From the NCBI GenBank assembly GCA_024760905.1, contig CM045731.1, forward strand, positions 15,505,001-15,569,000: 64,000 nt of DNA, given 5' to 3'. Below, piece by piece: positions 1-11,143 of this stretch (position 1 is its first letter; every line of letters begins with the position of its first letter). This DNA is from Plotosus lineatus. Its lineage: Eukaryota; Chordata; Actinopteri; Siluriformes; Plotosidae. The notes beneath the pieces were generated by a model that saw only the letters and a program-made list of their open reading frames with translations, searched no databases and had not been told where the DNA came from. A program made the position numbers and the translations under genes.

Positions 1-132
1 TGGCGCTGTTCGACCGCGTGGTTTGATTCGTCCGCCGAAAACTAGTTCGTCAGCAGAGACAATATGCTCGCAAATTTAATGTTCTTGAGGCGAAAAGTTC
101 GTGAGCTTAAACGTTCGTCAGCGGAGGTTTTA

Positions 133-136
<4 letters not shown>

Positions 137-178
<42 letters not shown>

Positions 179-180
179 CT
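137..180. repeat. (TA)n(TG)n microsatellite
   Basis: Alternating TA for about 30 bp, then TG. It borders the SINE that follows. Confidence 0.95.
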
Positions 181-519
181 GTCTTTCGGCTTTTTTCCTT
201 TTACTTGGGAGTCGCCACAGCGAATCATCTGATTCGCACGTTTGATTTGGCAGAGGTTTTTACGTCAGATACCCTTCCTGTCACAACCCTTTTAGCAAGG
301 GACAGAAACACGCTGACGGCTTTGCAGCTACTCTTTACGAAAGTCGGCAATGGTTCTTTTACATGCCTCTCACCATAGACAGTGAGAGACATGGCCCGCC
401 TTTGATAACCCAGTTAGCTGCACTTGGGGGGACTGTGACAACCTTGTGGAGAGTGGGACTCGAACCCCCAACCTTTGGATCAGTGATCCAGCGCCCGATA
501 CCACTAGACCACCACTGCC

Positions 520-521
<2 letters not shown>
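176..521 (-). mobile_element. SINE-I copy 1 (tRNA head, RTE-like tail)
   Basis: Read on the minus strand it starts with a tRNA-like head (box A-like tggtggtctagtgg, box B-like ggttcgagtcccactc), passes through a body containing 'gaagggtatctgacgtaaaa', and ends in the tail 'gctgtggcgactccc'. The head lies at the right end. The copy sits between two TA arrays, so a target duplication cannot be read. The same roughly 350-bp element recurs at 12706, 34274, 35232 and, shortened, at 40158 and 60699. The small open frames inside it are not genes. Confidence 0.85.

Positions 522-556
<35 letters not shown>
522..556. repeat. (TA)n microsatellite
   Basis: Uninterrupted TA array lying between the SINE and Tc1 copy 1. 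TA is also the Tc1 integration target. Confidence 0.95.
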
Positions 557-558
<2 letters not shown>

Positions 559-2103
559 TCCTTCTAAAAAAAATTAGCATGTTGTGATAAAGTTTATTAT
601 TTTCTGTAATGTACTGATAAAAATTAAACTTTCATATATTTTAGATTCATTGCACACCAACTGAAATATTTCAGGTCTTTAATACTGATGATTATGGCAT
701 ACAGCTCATGAAAACCCAAAATTCCTATCTCAAAAAATTAGCATATCATGAAAAGGTAGTCTAAACAAGCTATTAACCTAATCATCTGAATCAACCAATT
801 AACTCTAAACACCTGCAAAAGATTCCTGAGGCTTTTAAAAACTCCCAGCTTGGTTCATTATTCAAAACCGCAATCACGGGTAAGACTGCCGACCTGATTG
901 CTGTCCAGAAGGCCATCATTGACACCCTCAAGCAAGAGGGTAAGACACAGAAAGAAATCTCTGAGCGAATAGGCTGTTCCCAGAGTGCTGTATCAAGGCA
1001 CCTCAGTGGGACGTCTGTGGGAAGGAAAAAGTGCGGCAGAAAACGCTGCACAACCAGAAGAGGTGACCGGACCCTAAGGAAGATTGTGGAGAAGGGCCGA
1101 TTCCAGACCTTGGGGGACCTGTGGAAGCAGTGGACTGGGCTACAGGTGCCGCATTCCCCAGGTCAAGTCACTTTTGAATCTGAAACAGCGGCAAAAGCGC
1201 CTGACCTGGGCTACAGAGAAGCAGCACTGGACTGTTGCTCAGTGGTCCAAAGTACTTTTTTCGGATGAAAGCAAATTTTGCATGTCATTCGGAAATCAAG
1301 GTGCCAGAGTCTGGAGGAAGACTGGGGAGAAGGAAATGCCAAAATGCCGGAAGTCCAGTGTCAAGTACCCACAGTCAGTGATGGTCTGGGGTGCCATGTC
1401 AGCCGCTGGTGTTGGTTCACTGTGTTTTATCAGGGGCGGGGTCAATGCAGCTAGCTATCAGGAGATTTTGGAGCACTTCATGCTTCCATCTGCTGAAAAG
1501 CTTTATGGAGATGAAGATTTAATTTTTCACCATGACCTGGCACCTGCTCACAGTGCCAAAATCACTGGTAAATGGTTTACTGACCATGGTATTACTGTGC
1601 TCAATTGGCCTGCTAACTCTCCTGACCGGAACCCAATAGAGAATCTGTGGGATATTGTGAAGAGAAAGTTGAGAGACACCAGACCCAACACTGTGGATGA
1701 GCTTAAGGCCGCTATCGAAGCATCCTGGGCCTCCGTAACATCTCAGCAGTGCCACAGGCTGATTGCCCCATGCCCCGCCACATTGAAGCAGTAATTTCTG
1801 CAAAAGGATTCTCGAGCAAGTATTGAGTGCATCACTGAACATAATTATTTGAAGGTTAACTTTTTTTGTATTAAAAACACTTTTTTTTTTATTTATTGGT
1901 CGGATGAAATATGCTAATTTTTTGAGATAGGAATTTTGTGTTTTTATGAGCTGTATGCCAAAATCATCAGTATTAAAACAATAAAAGGCCTGAAATATTT
2001 CAGTTGGTGTGCAATGAATCTAAAATATATGAAAGTTTAATTTTTATCAGTACATTACAGAAAATAATGAACTTTATCACAATATGCTAATTTTTTGAGG
2101 ACT
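557..2103 (+). mobile_element. Tc1/mariner element, copy 1
   Basis: A 1.55-kb DNA transposon with inverted ends of about 200 bp. The left end (agtccttct...ttagcat) is mirrored by the right end (atgctaattttttgaggact). The inner part of each end repeats 'aaaaaattagcatat', as in fish Tc1 elements of the long inverted-repeat group. The left flank is TA. The right flank is a TG array, so the second TA has been lost or altered. It carries a broken transposase. Confidence 0.93.
876..1826 (+). pseudogene. Tc1 transposase pseudogene, copy 1
   Basis: The intact enzyme cuts and pastes the element at TA sites using a DDE catalytic triad. Visible here are the N-terminal helix-turn-helix (KQEGKTQKEISERIG...), FSDES with the first Asp near 1264, HDLAPAHS with the second Asp near 1534, and PIENLW with the Glu near 1637. 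Defects: the start codon position reads ACG (876), about 20 codons between the DNA-binding and catalytic parts are missing with a frame change near 1137, a one-base loss near 1763 shifts the C-terminus, and SPDLN has become SPDRN. The first two defect types are inferred by comparison with copies 2 and 3. The gene is dead. Confidence 0.9.
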
Positions 2104-2155
2104 TGTGTGTGTGTGTGTGTGTGTGCATGTGTCTGCATGTGTGTGTGTATGTGTC
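2104..2155. repeat. (TG)n microsatellite
   Basis: TG array broken by 'catgtgtctgcatg'. It joins Tc1 copy 1 to the 3' end of LINE D. Confidence 0.9.
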
Positions 2156-5100
2156 ATTATCCGATTTATGACCTAGATCGGTTCTAGCCAACCGTAAAGT
2201 CGGATTGGTCATAAGTCGGATATTTAACACAAAACCAAAACCACCCAGCACTCGCTATGAATTCATGTGAAGTGTATTCTTCATCTGCACATTCTTTCAA
2301 CATGCAAAATAAATTTATAGCCTTACTTTGCACTGCTCACAACATCACTTTCACATTTCTGCTGGTGGAGGGTGCATGCTCTAGGACCTCCATATTGGTG
2401 GTGTGGTCCTGCCAACTAATTCAGAGGATGGAACAAAGAGCTCGCATCTGGAAGTGCTCCAGCATTGTAGACTTTCAGTTTTGTTGATAGCCGGAAACTG
2501 TGTTGGTTGAGCACTCAGGTGCGGAGTCTGCCCAGCGCCTGGCTAGCCTTGCCGATTCTAGAGGTGATTTCTTTGTCCAGGGAGCCATCACAAGAAATGG
2601 TGCTTTCCAGGTACTTGAAATGTTCGACATTGGAAAGTGGTGTCGTCGATGACCGTGCTGGCTGCAGGAGGGTGGGTGTTTTGTACAGGTTGGTTAGGCA
2701 CCTCTTTCTTGCCAAGACTGATGATCAGGCCGATAAGTTTGGAGGCCTCAGAGAAGTGGTCCAGCATCATCTGCAGATCAAATTCTGTGTGGGCCACAAG
2801 GGTGCAGTCATCAGCAAAGAGGGTTTGGAGGGTTTGGAGGCTCATTGTCTTAGCAGTGACACGACTCAGAATCCAGAGAATAGGGGCATGTTTTGTTCAA
2901 TGCACTTCTCTTGGAGTTATCTCATGACAAAGATCATATCAACAGTACTTTTGCCAGGCTTGAAGCCGCATTGTGCCTCATAGAGGTTTTCTCCTGATAC
3001 TATGATAAGCCTGTTGAGCATGAGTCTGGGAAAGATCTTTCCTGCCATAAAGAGGAGGGCCCTGTAGTTCCCACAGTTGGATTTGTTTCCCTTGTTCTTG
3101 CAGAGGGTGACAATCAGGGCATCACTTCCTCTTCCATGATACTCAGCAGAACATCATGAAAGGCTTCAAGGGTGTTGGGGCCTGCCACCTTGTAGATCTC
3201 AGCAGGCATACCATCTTTTCCCGACGGTCTGCCTGAGTTTGTCTGCCTGATTGCCTTTTTGATTTTATCTATTGTCGGTGGTTCTTGCATCGGCTGCTGG
3301 GGGATCTGGTTTAGTGCATCTGCATCAACTGATGAGGGTTGGTTAAGCAGGTTACTGAAGTGCTCTTGCCAACATCTGCTCAAGCCTTTTGGTCAGGGTA
3401 GAACCGTCCAAGGACAACAACGGGGAGCAGCCTAATGCAGAGGGGCCAAAAAGAATAGAGATAAAGAACAGAGCATTTCTTGGAGATGTGGGTATCTGCA
3501 TAGTGCTGGACTTCGGCCGCTTTATCCTTCCACCACTGGTTCTGCATCAGTCGAAGGCCAGACTGGACTTTTGCCGGCAAAGTTTTGAATCTTTCATGCT
3601 TGGAGAGGATGGGTTATTCTGCCACTTGATATAAGCCTTGTTCTTAGCATGGAAGGCTTCTCTGATCTTGCCATTGTTTTTGTCGAACCAGTCTTCATGC
3701 ATTCTAGTTTTAGCTCTGAGCACTTCTTTTGCAGTCTCAGCGACGGTATCCTCTAAAGAGGACCAATTTTCAGAGCTGCTTTTGGATGTCAGACCATCTT
3801 GGAGTTTTTTGTCAAGTGCTTCTTGGAACTTTGCCAGATGGATTGGATTCTTCAGCCTGGTGACATTGTAGGAGGCCCTAACAGTCTTGGATCGATTTCT
3901 GTGAGGCGTAGCGATGTGCAGTGTCATTACAGCCCTGCCCAGCCTGTGATCAGGCCAGCATTTAGCACCTCTCATGGCACGGGTCACTTGGATGTCCCTG
4001 ATGTCATGTTGGCGTACAATGACAAAGTTGATCATCTGCTAATGTTTCGACCTCGGTGCATCCAGGTGGTTTTATACTTGTCTACCATCTTAAACAAGGT
4101 GTTGGTGATGCAAAGGCTGTGTTCTGCACACTTGCTAAGGAGAAGCAGGTTGTTATCGTTCACTTTGCCTACACCGTGTCTGCCCATAACGCCTTCCCAG
4201 CTGCAGTGGTCTTTTCCTACTCTAGCATTGAACTTGCCCAGCACAGCAAGTTTTCACTCTGTGAGGTTGACCTGATGACCTCGTCAAAGTGTTCATAAGA
4301 CTGCTTTTTGTTTTCATCTGGACTGGTGAGTGTAGGAGTGTAGGCACTGATGACTGTGAGGTATCTGGACTTGCTGAGAGGAATGTGCAATTTCATGAGA
4401 CGGGAATGTGCAATTTCATGAGACGTTCTCTTCAGCAATGCTGTTCTAATGGCAAATCCAACACCAAGTATCCTGTCCTCAGCTTGCGGCTTTCCTTTCT
4501 AGAAGAAGGTGCATCCACCTCCCCCTTTCTCTCAGGGATCCGTCATTGGCAAGACGCGTTTTGCCGAGTGCGGCAATGTCCATCTGGTATCGCTGGAGCT
4601 CCTTTGCAACAAGCGACGTTCTGTCTGGTCTCAATGTACCAGCTCTATCCAGAAGCCCATTCCAGGCTGCCAGAATGAACCTCTGGAGTTTGTTCTTTTG
4701 TTTTTCGACCATTGTAAGGATGAGTCACTCAGCCGCAGTAAGCTGATTAGACGCTAGAGGGGCAAGCATTTGTCTGGGGCACCTTTTTTTTTAGCCCCTT
4801 CCCTCGTGTAAGGATTGGCAGTACTGTCCTAAAAAGGCTGCCCAGTTATCCACAGGTGCTGCTGAACTGTCCTGTTGCCCTTGCATTTAGGAGCAGAGTG
4901 ACCACTTGCTTATGGACCGCCTACGTGCAGGTTTGTGATGACAACTGCCAGTGTTCATCGCCACCTGTTGCTTTGCCATGTACCCATCACTGCAGGACTT
5001 GAGGGGTATGTTGACAGGACAGTGATGAGTTGCAAAATGGACCTGTGAATGAAGGCTTTATAGTGAGAAAACCGTTGCACAGGAGCAATTCCACTCTCTC

Positions 5101-5405
5101 GGCCTGGGGAGTCTTGATCCAGTGGCACATTGAACCGTTAAGATGGGAGACTGTCAGGCTGCAGTGGATGATCAAGACTTCTATCGGTGCCATGTCTGGC
5201 TCAAGGCGCTCCTCAAGGCTTTACGGTGGATGACAAGTGCACCACAAACATCATCTACAAAAACCACTGCATCACCAAAAATGACTGCAAAAAGTGGTTA
5301 GAGAGTTAAACCAGCTTTCACCTAAATGATGGGAGAATCTGCCTAAGGCAGAGTCCTGCAACGGCCGGGTACCCATAGGTACTCAGTGGGCACCCCTCCA
5401 AAAAT
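2156..5405 (-). mobile_element. Non-LTR retrotransposon, LINE D
   Basis: On the minus strand, fragments in several frames form an endonuclease followed by a reverse transcriptase. The endonuclease starts near 4690 (LAAWNGLLDRAG...), contains GKFNARVG (where DFNARVG is usual) near 4235, and continues with TTWMHRG. RT pieces include SGRPSGKDGMPAEIYK near 3230, KNKGNKSNCGNYR near 3085 and LFADDCTLVAHTE near 2810. The stretch that should hold the first catalytic Asp of RT appears deleted near 2875. The 3' region (2156-2480) matches LINE E at 9806-10070. The outer 5' limit near 5405 is approximate. Many stops and frame changes make it a fossil. Confidence 0.85.
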
Positions 5406-6045
5406 GCTCTTTTAGGGTTGAAAATTACACAGATAAAAATTAACAGTCACGGGTATGGGCGGATATTTATTTGGTGTGGGCAGGGTGATTGTGTGTGTGT
5501 TCTTGTGGACATGCCTGTTATATTAATCAGCTACATTGAGAGTCTCAGTGTTTTTGATCTGCTGTGTTGGTGGATTTCCAAATTCTCGTGCTCATGGCAA
5601 GGAGTGTTCTCACCATCAGCAGTGCGGCAAGTGAGAGATTTTTTTTCTGCTGAAGGGTTTGTAATCCAGGAACGGAAAGCACAGCTGAACTAAGAGATGG
5701 CGGATGAGATTTGGTTTATGTATAGCAATCTCTGAAATAATAACTTTTCTCACAGTGACAAAATAAAAGACTGGTTGTGGTTCAGTCTCCACTCTGAAAA
5801 TGGGTCGGTCGGTGCAGAAATAAGCATTAGTATTATTTAAAGGAATGTTGAGCTGGCTCCTTCTTAGAATAGGTCTTCATATACTTTTCTGTGTTGCTGT
5901 CATTTTTGTAAATTAAAACGATGAAAAAACTACATTAATATAATGAATAAAGAAAAAGAAGATCCCACGAAGGGAAGGAGAGGAAGACTTCCCAACCCGT
6001 TAACACATTTGGCTGCACCCCGTCTCACGCTGCAGAAGGATATAT
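5406..6045. other. No gene recognised
   Basis: A stretch between two LINEs. The open frames are short and show no motif. I see no promoter, exon or clear repeat. Confidence 0.5.
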
Positions 6046-8828
6046 ATCCTTCCCCTTTAGGGGTCGCCACAGCAAATCATCTGCTTCTATCTCACCCTAT
6101 CCTCTGCACCTTCTACTCTTACTCCAACTACCTTCATGTCCTCCTTCACCACATCCTTAAATCTACTCTTTGGTCTTCCTCTAGGCTTTCTGCCGGCTAG
6201 TTCCAACCTCAGCATCCTACTACCAATATACTCACTATCCCTCCTCTGTACATGTCCAAACCATCTCAATCTCTAGCCTCTCTGACTTTGTCTCCAAAAC
6301 CTCGAACATGTGCTGTCCCTCTGATGTACTCATTCCTGATCCTATCCATCCTCGTTACTCCCAAAGAGAACCTCAACATTTCATCTCTGCTACCTCCCTC
6401 TCTGCCTACTGTCTTTTCCCCAGTGCCACTGTTTCTAATCCATACAACATCACTGGCCTCAAAACCATCTTGTACACTTTTCCTTTCATTCTTGCCGATA
6501 CCTTCCTATCACACATCACATCGGACACTTTTCTCCAATCATTCCAACCTGCCTGCACACGCTTCATCACCTCTTTTCCACACTCTCCATTGCTCTGTGT
6601 TTTTGAGCCCAAGTACTTAAAATCCTCCACCTTCCTTATCTCTGCTCCCTGTAACCTCACCGTTCCTCTTGGGTCCTTGTCATTCACACACATGTATTCT
6701 GTTTTACTCAGGCTAACCTTCATTCCTCTCCTTTCCAGGGCATACCTCCACCTCTCTAGATTTTCCCCCACTTGTTCTCTGCTCTCACTGCAGATCGCAA
6801 TGCCATCTGTCCAACAGTCCCACCTCCACGTTGAACTCTTCTGTCACACTGACAGCACACCTCACCACTGTCTTACATCTCTCCTACATGTCCTGCACCA
6901 CTCTAACATACTTCTCTGCCACTCCAGACTTCTTCATGCAATAACACAGTTTCTCTCTCGGAACCCTGTCATGTGCTTTCTCCAGATCCACAAAGGCACA
7001 ATGCAGCTCCCGGTGACCTTCTCTGTACTGCTCTATTAACATCCTCAAAGCAAACACTGCATCTGTGGTGCCCTTTCTTAGCATGAAACCAAACTGTTGT
7101 TCACAAATGCTACCTCTGCCCTTAGTCTAGCTTCCACTATTCTTTCCCATAACTTTATCGTATGGATCATCAGCTTTATACCTCTCTAGTTGCCACAACT
7201 CTGCACGTCTCCCTTGTTCTTAAAAATGGGCACCAGCAGACTTCCCCATTCCTCCGGCATCCTCTCACTTTCTGAGAGCTTGTTGAATGTTCTTGTGAGA
7301 AAATCGATTGCTACCTCTCCTAGACACTTCCATATCTCCACCGGTATGTCATCAGGACCAACTGCCTTTCCAATCTTCATCCTCTTCAATGCCCTCCTCA
7401 CTTCACCCTTACTAATCTTTGCTACTTCCTGGTCCTCAACAGTCACCTCTTCTACTCTTTTTTTTTTTTTCCTCTCTCTCATTTTCTTCATTCATCAAGG
7501 TACTCTTTCCCTCTTCCCAGCACACTTCTGTCATCAGTCAATACATTCCCCACTCTGTTCTTAATCACTCTAATTTGCTGCACGTTCTTCCCATCTCTAT
7601 TTCTTTGTGGTGCCAACCTGTAGAAAACATTTTCTCCCTCTTTACTGTCCACCATATCATCCGCCCTCTGTTTGGCCTTTGACACCGCTACCTTCACCTT
7701 TCGCTGTGTCTCCCTGTACTCCTGTTTACTCTCTTCGGTCCTCTCAATGTCCCACTTCTTCTTAGCTAACCTCTTCCTTTGTACACACTCGTGCACTTCC
7801 TTATTCCACCTCCTAGTCTTTTTATCTACTTTCCTTCTAGAGGACACACCAAGTACTCTCCTCTCCTATCTGTCTATTTGATCACATTAGCTGTAGTTTT
7901 CCAGTCATCTGGAAGCACTTCCTGACCACCCAAAGCCTGTTTCAAATCCTCCTTGAAGACAACTTCACACTCTTTCTTTTTCAGCTTCCATTATTTTGTC
8001 TTTTGCTCTGCCTTTGCCTTCTTCACCTTTCTCACCATCAGCGTCATCCTGCACACACCTTCCTATGCTGTTTGACAACACTCTCACCCACTACTGTTTG
8101 CAGTCACTGACTTCCTTAAAATTGTATCGTCTACACAACATGCAGTCTACCTGTGTGCTTCTACCTCTGCTTTTATAAGTCACGTTATGCTGTCTCTTCT
8201 GGAAGAAAGTATTCACCACAGCCATTTCCATCCTTTTTGCAAAATTTATCAACATCTGTCCCTCTGTGTTCCTGTCCTGGATACCAAACCTGACCATCAC
8301 TTCCTCATCCCCTGTGTTGCTTGCACCAACATGTCCATTGATATCTGCACCAATGACCATTCTTTTACCTCTAGGGGTACTCTGAATCACTTCATCTAAC
8401 TCATTCCAGAATCCCTCCTTGCTCACATCCTGCCTGTGGGGCATAAGCACTAACATTGAACATCACACCTACAATTTTCAACTTGAGACTCATCACTCTG
8501 TCTGACACTATTTTCACTTCTAGAACATTCCTGACAAACCCCTCCGTCAAGATGACTCCTTCTCCATTTTTCTTCTCACCCCACCATGAAAAAACAGCTT
8601 AAACCCTGCTCCTAAGCTTTTAGCCTTGCTCCCTTTTCACCTGTTCTCCTGAACACACAGTATGTCCACCTTCCTCCTCTGCATCATGTCAGCCAGCTCT
8701 CTACCTTTTCTTGTCATAGTTCCAACATTCAAAGTCCCTACTCTCAGTCCTAGACTCAAGTCTTTTATCTTCTCTCTCTGCTGTCTTTGACCAACAGTAG
8801 TCCAATTTCCACCTGTTGGTGAACAGCA

Positions 8829-8836
8829 CTGATGGC
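8829..8836. repeat. 8-bp target-site duplication, left
   Basis: CTGATGGC, repeated exactly at 9619-9626. LINE C has this stretch only once (gccatcag at 59058-59065), which is the unoccupied site. Confidence 0.9.
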
Positions 8837-9618
8837 TAGGGTGGAGAGAAAATCGTGAAAAATTAAATTTTTGACTATTTTTACTTGGAATCGCAATAAA
8901 AAGATATGGAGCGGCGTCATCTAAAAGATTTTCAAAGTTCATATTGATAAGTTGATATTTTAGGCTCCCCAAGAGCAATGAAAATTACCATATTTGGGCA
9001 TTTTTACTGATAATATTTATTTCTCATATAGTGATCCAATTTGTTCCTATATTATCAAAAACATATATTTTAGGCAGTTTGGCACAGTGTTAACATATAT
9101 TGTCTCAAAAAACCCACTCATATTCAGATGAGTCGATATGACTGTCACATATTGAAGTTTTGTCTTGAAACTGCCATTTTTGCCCTCGACTCCAATCTTG
9201 TAAGGATGAAGCCATCTCGTTGATTGTTGCCACATACAGACTGATGCCTCAGTCACCACTCCGATGCACCTCTCCAAAGCCTGTGTGTGGCATGGGTATC
9301 TGTCAAAAGTGCCATATGCTGTGACATATGCTGTCGCCACCTGGTGATAGTTTCCTCTACTAAACTACTGAGTCCTGACCTTTCCAGTCATACCAAATCT
9401 GTGAACTGTGAATGTTCTAATTATTTAGAGTTATTCCCTTTGTCGGCGCTTGCGTGCTCTCAAAATCAACTCGACATACCTTATTTCGAGTTAGTTGGGG
9501 GAACGTAGAAACTTTTTACAGATTTTTAATATTTTGCATATGTTTATAACTGTTATTGTTATGTCTTTTCTACACTATTCTGAATTGATTTTGAAAAACT
9601 ATGTTTCACTCCACCCTA
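8837..9618. mobile_element. 782-bp hAT-like nonautonomous element inside LINE A
   Basis: The ends are inverted: TAGGGTGGAGAGAAAATCGT on the left, and TAGGGTGGAGTGAAACATAG when the right end is read on the minus strand. It is bounded by a perfect 8-bp duplication CTGATGGC. Duplication length and TAGGG-type ends fit the hAT superfamily. The interior is AT-rich and has no recognisable transposase or long open frame, so it would depend on enzyme supplied in trans. LINE C shows the uninterrupted sequence at the same point. Confidence 0.85.
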
Positions 9619-9626
9619 CTGATGGC
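9619..9626. repeat. 8-bp target-site duplication, right
   Basis: CTGATGGC, partner of 8829-8836. Confidence 0.9.
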
Positions 9627-9805
9627 GGGCGTTGTTAACCCGGGCCTTGACCAAACCGGTATGAAATTCGTTTTGATAATTCGCATATTTATCTTGGCAC
9701 AAGTTTTACGCCGGATGCCCTTCCTGTCGCAACCCTCTGCATTTATCCGGGCTTGGGACTGGCGGGAGGATAAACACTGGCTTGTTATATACACATACAC
9801 ATATT

Positions 9806-10530
9806 CTGAGTTACGACCTAGATCAGTTCCAACCAACCAGTCGTATGTCAGATTGGTCGTAATTTGAGCCTTACTTTGCAGTTCTCACATCAGTTGCACA
9901 TTTCTGCTGGTAGAGTTGGTATGCTCTAGGACCTCCAGATTGGTGATGTGGTTCTGCCAGCTGATTCTGAGGATGGAATGAAGAGCTCGCATGTGGAAGT
10001 ACTCTAGCTTTTTGACATGTCTGCGATACAGTGTCCACATATGTAGAGGAGGGAGGGGAGTACAACAGCATTGTAGACCTTCAGTTTTGTTGATAGCCGG
10101 AAACTGTGCTGGTTGAGCACTCAGGTGCGGAGTCTGCCCAGCGCCTGGCTAGCCTTGCCGATTCTAGAGGTGATTTCTTTGTCCAGGGAGCCATCACAAG
10201 AAATGGTGCTTTCCAGCTACTTGAAATGTTCGACATTGGAAAGTGGTGTCGTCGATGACGGTGCCGGCTGCAGGAGGGTGGGTGTTTTGTGCAGGTTGGT
10301 GAGGCACCTCTTTCTTGCCAAGACTGATGATCAGGCCGATAAGTTTGGAGGCCTCAGAGAAGTGGTCCAGCATCATCTGCAGATCAAATTCTGTGTGGGC
10401 CACAAGGGTGCAGTCATCAGCAAAGATGACTTCTTGAAGGAGAGTTTGCAGGCTCATTGTCTTGGCAGTGAGTTAAGGAGGTTACTGAAGTGCACTTGCC
10501 AGCGTTGAGTTACTCCCACAGGCATGCATA
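9806..10530 (-). mobile_element. LINE E, 3' fragment related to LINE D
   Basis: The minus strand repeats the RT fragment FADDCTLVAHTEFDLQMML (about 10420) and the downstream region of LINE D with high identity, including the terminal 'acgacctagatcagttcc' stretch near 9820. Upstream it jumps to the linker WQVHFSNLLN (about 10500), so most of the RT has been deleted. It is noncoding. Confidence 0.85.
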
Positions 10531-10600
10531 AACACACATACAGCATTATAGCATTGAATATGTATTTATTGATATTATACATGTATGTATACATCAGCCT

Positions 10601-10622
10601 GGGGGTGGGGGTGGGATTGGGG
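10601..10622 (+). other. Candidate G-quadruplex
   Basis: GGGGGTGGGGGTGGGATTGGGG has four G-tracts with loops of 1, 1 and 3 bases on the + strand. The structure is predicted from the pattern only. Confidence 0.6.
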
Positions 10623-10624
10623 TC

Positions 10625-10691
10625 TTCGTGAAATTCGGTGGTCATGGGGGGATCTTGGTCCCAATTAACTGCAGAAAGTGAGGGATCCCTG
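10625..10691. mobile_element. Fragment of the TA-flanked MITE
   Basis: It matches the right half of the MITE at 15920-16186: 'aattcggtggt', 'cccaattaac' and the terminal 'gagggatccctg'. The other end is absent. Confidence 0.75.
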
Positions 10692-10713
10692 TGTGTGTGT
10701 GTGTGTGCATGTG

Positions 10714-10806
<93 letters not shown>
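10692..10806. repeat. (TG)n then (TA)n microsatellite
   Basis: Compound dinucleotide array immediately left of the palindrome. Confidence 0.95.
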
Positions 10807-10809
<3 letters not shown>

Positions 10810-10870
10810 ATTTTCTGAGTAGATCCTTCCGTAGGAGAGTGCTCAATACTTTTTGGTAGAGCAAATAACA

Positions 10871-11067
10871 ATAAAAATAAAAGGACAAGACAAAGACTTT
10901 CTATTGAAACTCCATTTATCACTACAGATCTGTTTCGAGGGGTGGTGAAGAATTCTTCTTCTATAATCACCTGAAGAGAGAGGACAGTTTCACCACCCCT
11001 CGAAATAGATCTGTAGTGATAAATGGAGTTTCAATAGAAAGTCTTTGTCCTGTCCTTTTATTTTTAT

Positions 11068-11068
<1 letters not shown>
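10871..11068. repeat. Long palindrome (two arms of about 79 bp)
   Basis: The left arm 10871-10949 and right arm 10989-11068 are reverse complements with about two mismatches, around a 39-bp spacer. The arms contain 'cgaaacagatctgtagtg' and 'tttcaatagaaagtc'. TA arrays flank both sides. The transcript of either strand would fold into one long hairpin. Candidate origins are a fold-back element or paired Penelope-like termini. I cannot decide between them. Confidence 0.9.

Positions 11069-11142
<74 letters not shown>
11069..11142. repeat. (TA)n microsatellite
   Basis: TA array right of the palindrome and directly abutting Tc1 copy 2. Confidence 0.95.

Positions 11143-11143
<1 letters not shown>

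Larger units (their letters stand above)
6047..9785 (-). mobile_element. RTE-type LINE A, nearly full length
   Basis: The minus strand reads from a 5' leader near 9785 (cccaagcccggataaatgc) to a 3' tail near 6050 (gctgtggcgacccctaaa). Coding pieces in order are endonuclease GTLNVGTMT (about 8735), ADINGHVGA (about 8330) and STQVDCMLCRR (about 8140), then RT GKAVGPDDIPVEIWK (about 7370), VDLEKAHDRVPREK (about 6990), the C-terminal KYLGS (about 6610) and RWFGHVQRR (about 6260). The region expected to hold the FADD catalytic box, between EEFNVEVG (about 6840) and LERWRYALERRG (about 6750), is missing. Frameshifts are numerous. The leader is split by the element at 8837-9618. LINE B and LINE C are relatives. 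Confidence 0.9.

Noticed and set aside
1519..1842. 107-codon minus-strand frame over Tc1 copy 1
   Set aside because: Antisense shadow of the transposase.
6308..7039. 243-codon + strand frame
   Set aside because: Antisense shadow of LINE A reverse transcriptase.
2156..10530. LINE D / LINE E as a segmental duplication including the adjacent Tc1 copies
   Set aside because: Sequences between LINE and Tc1 differ at the two places, and Tc1 copy 2 has its own TA duplication, so separate insertions are simpler.
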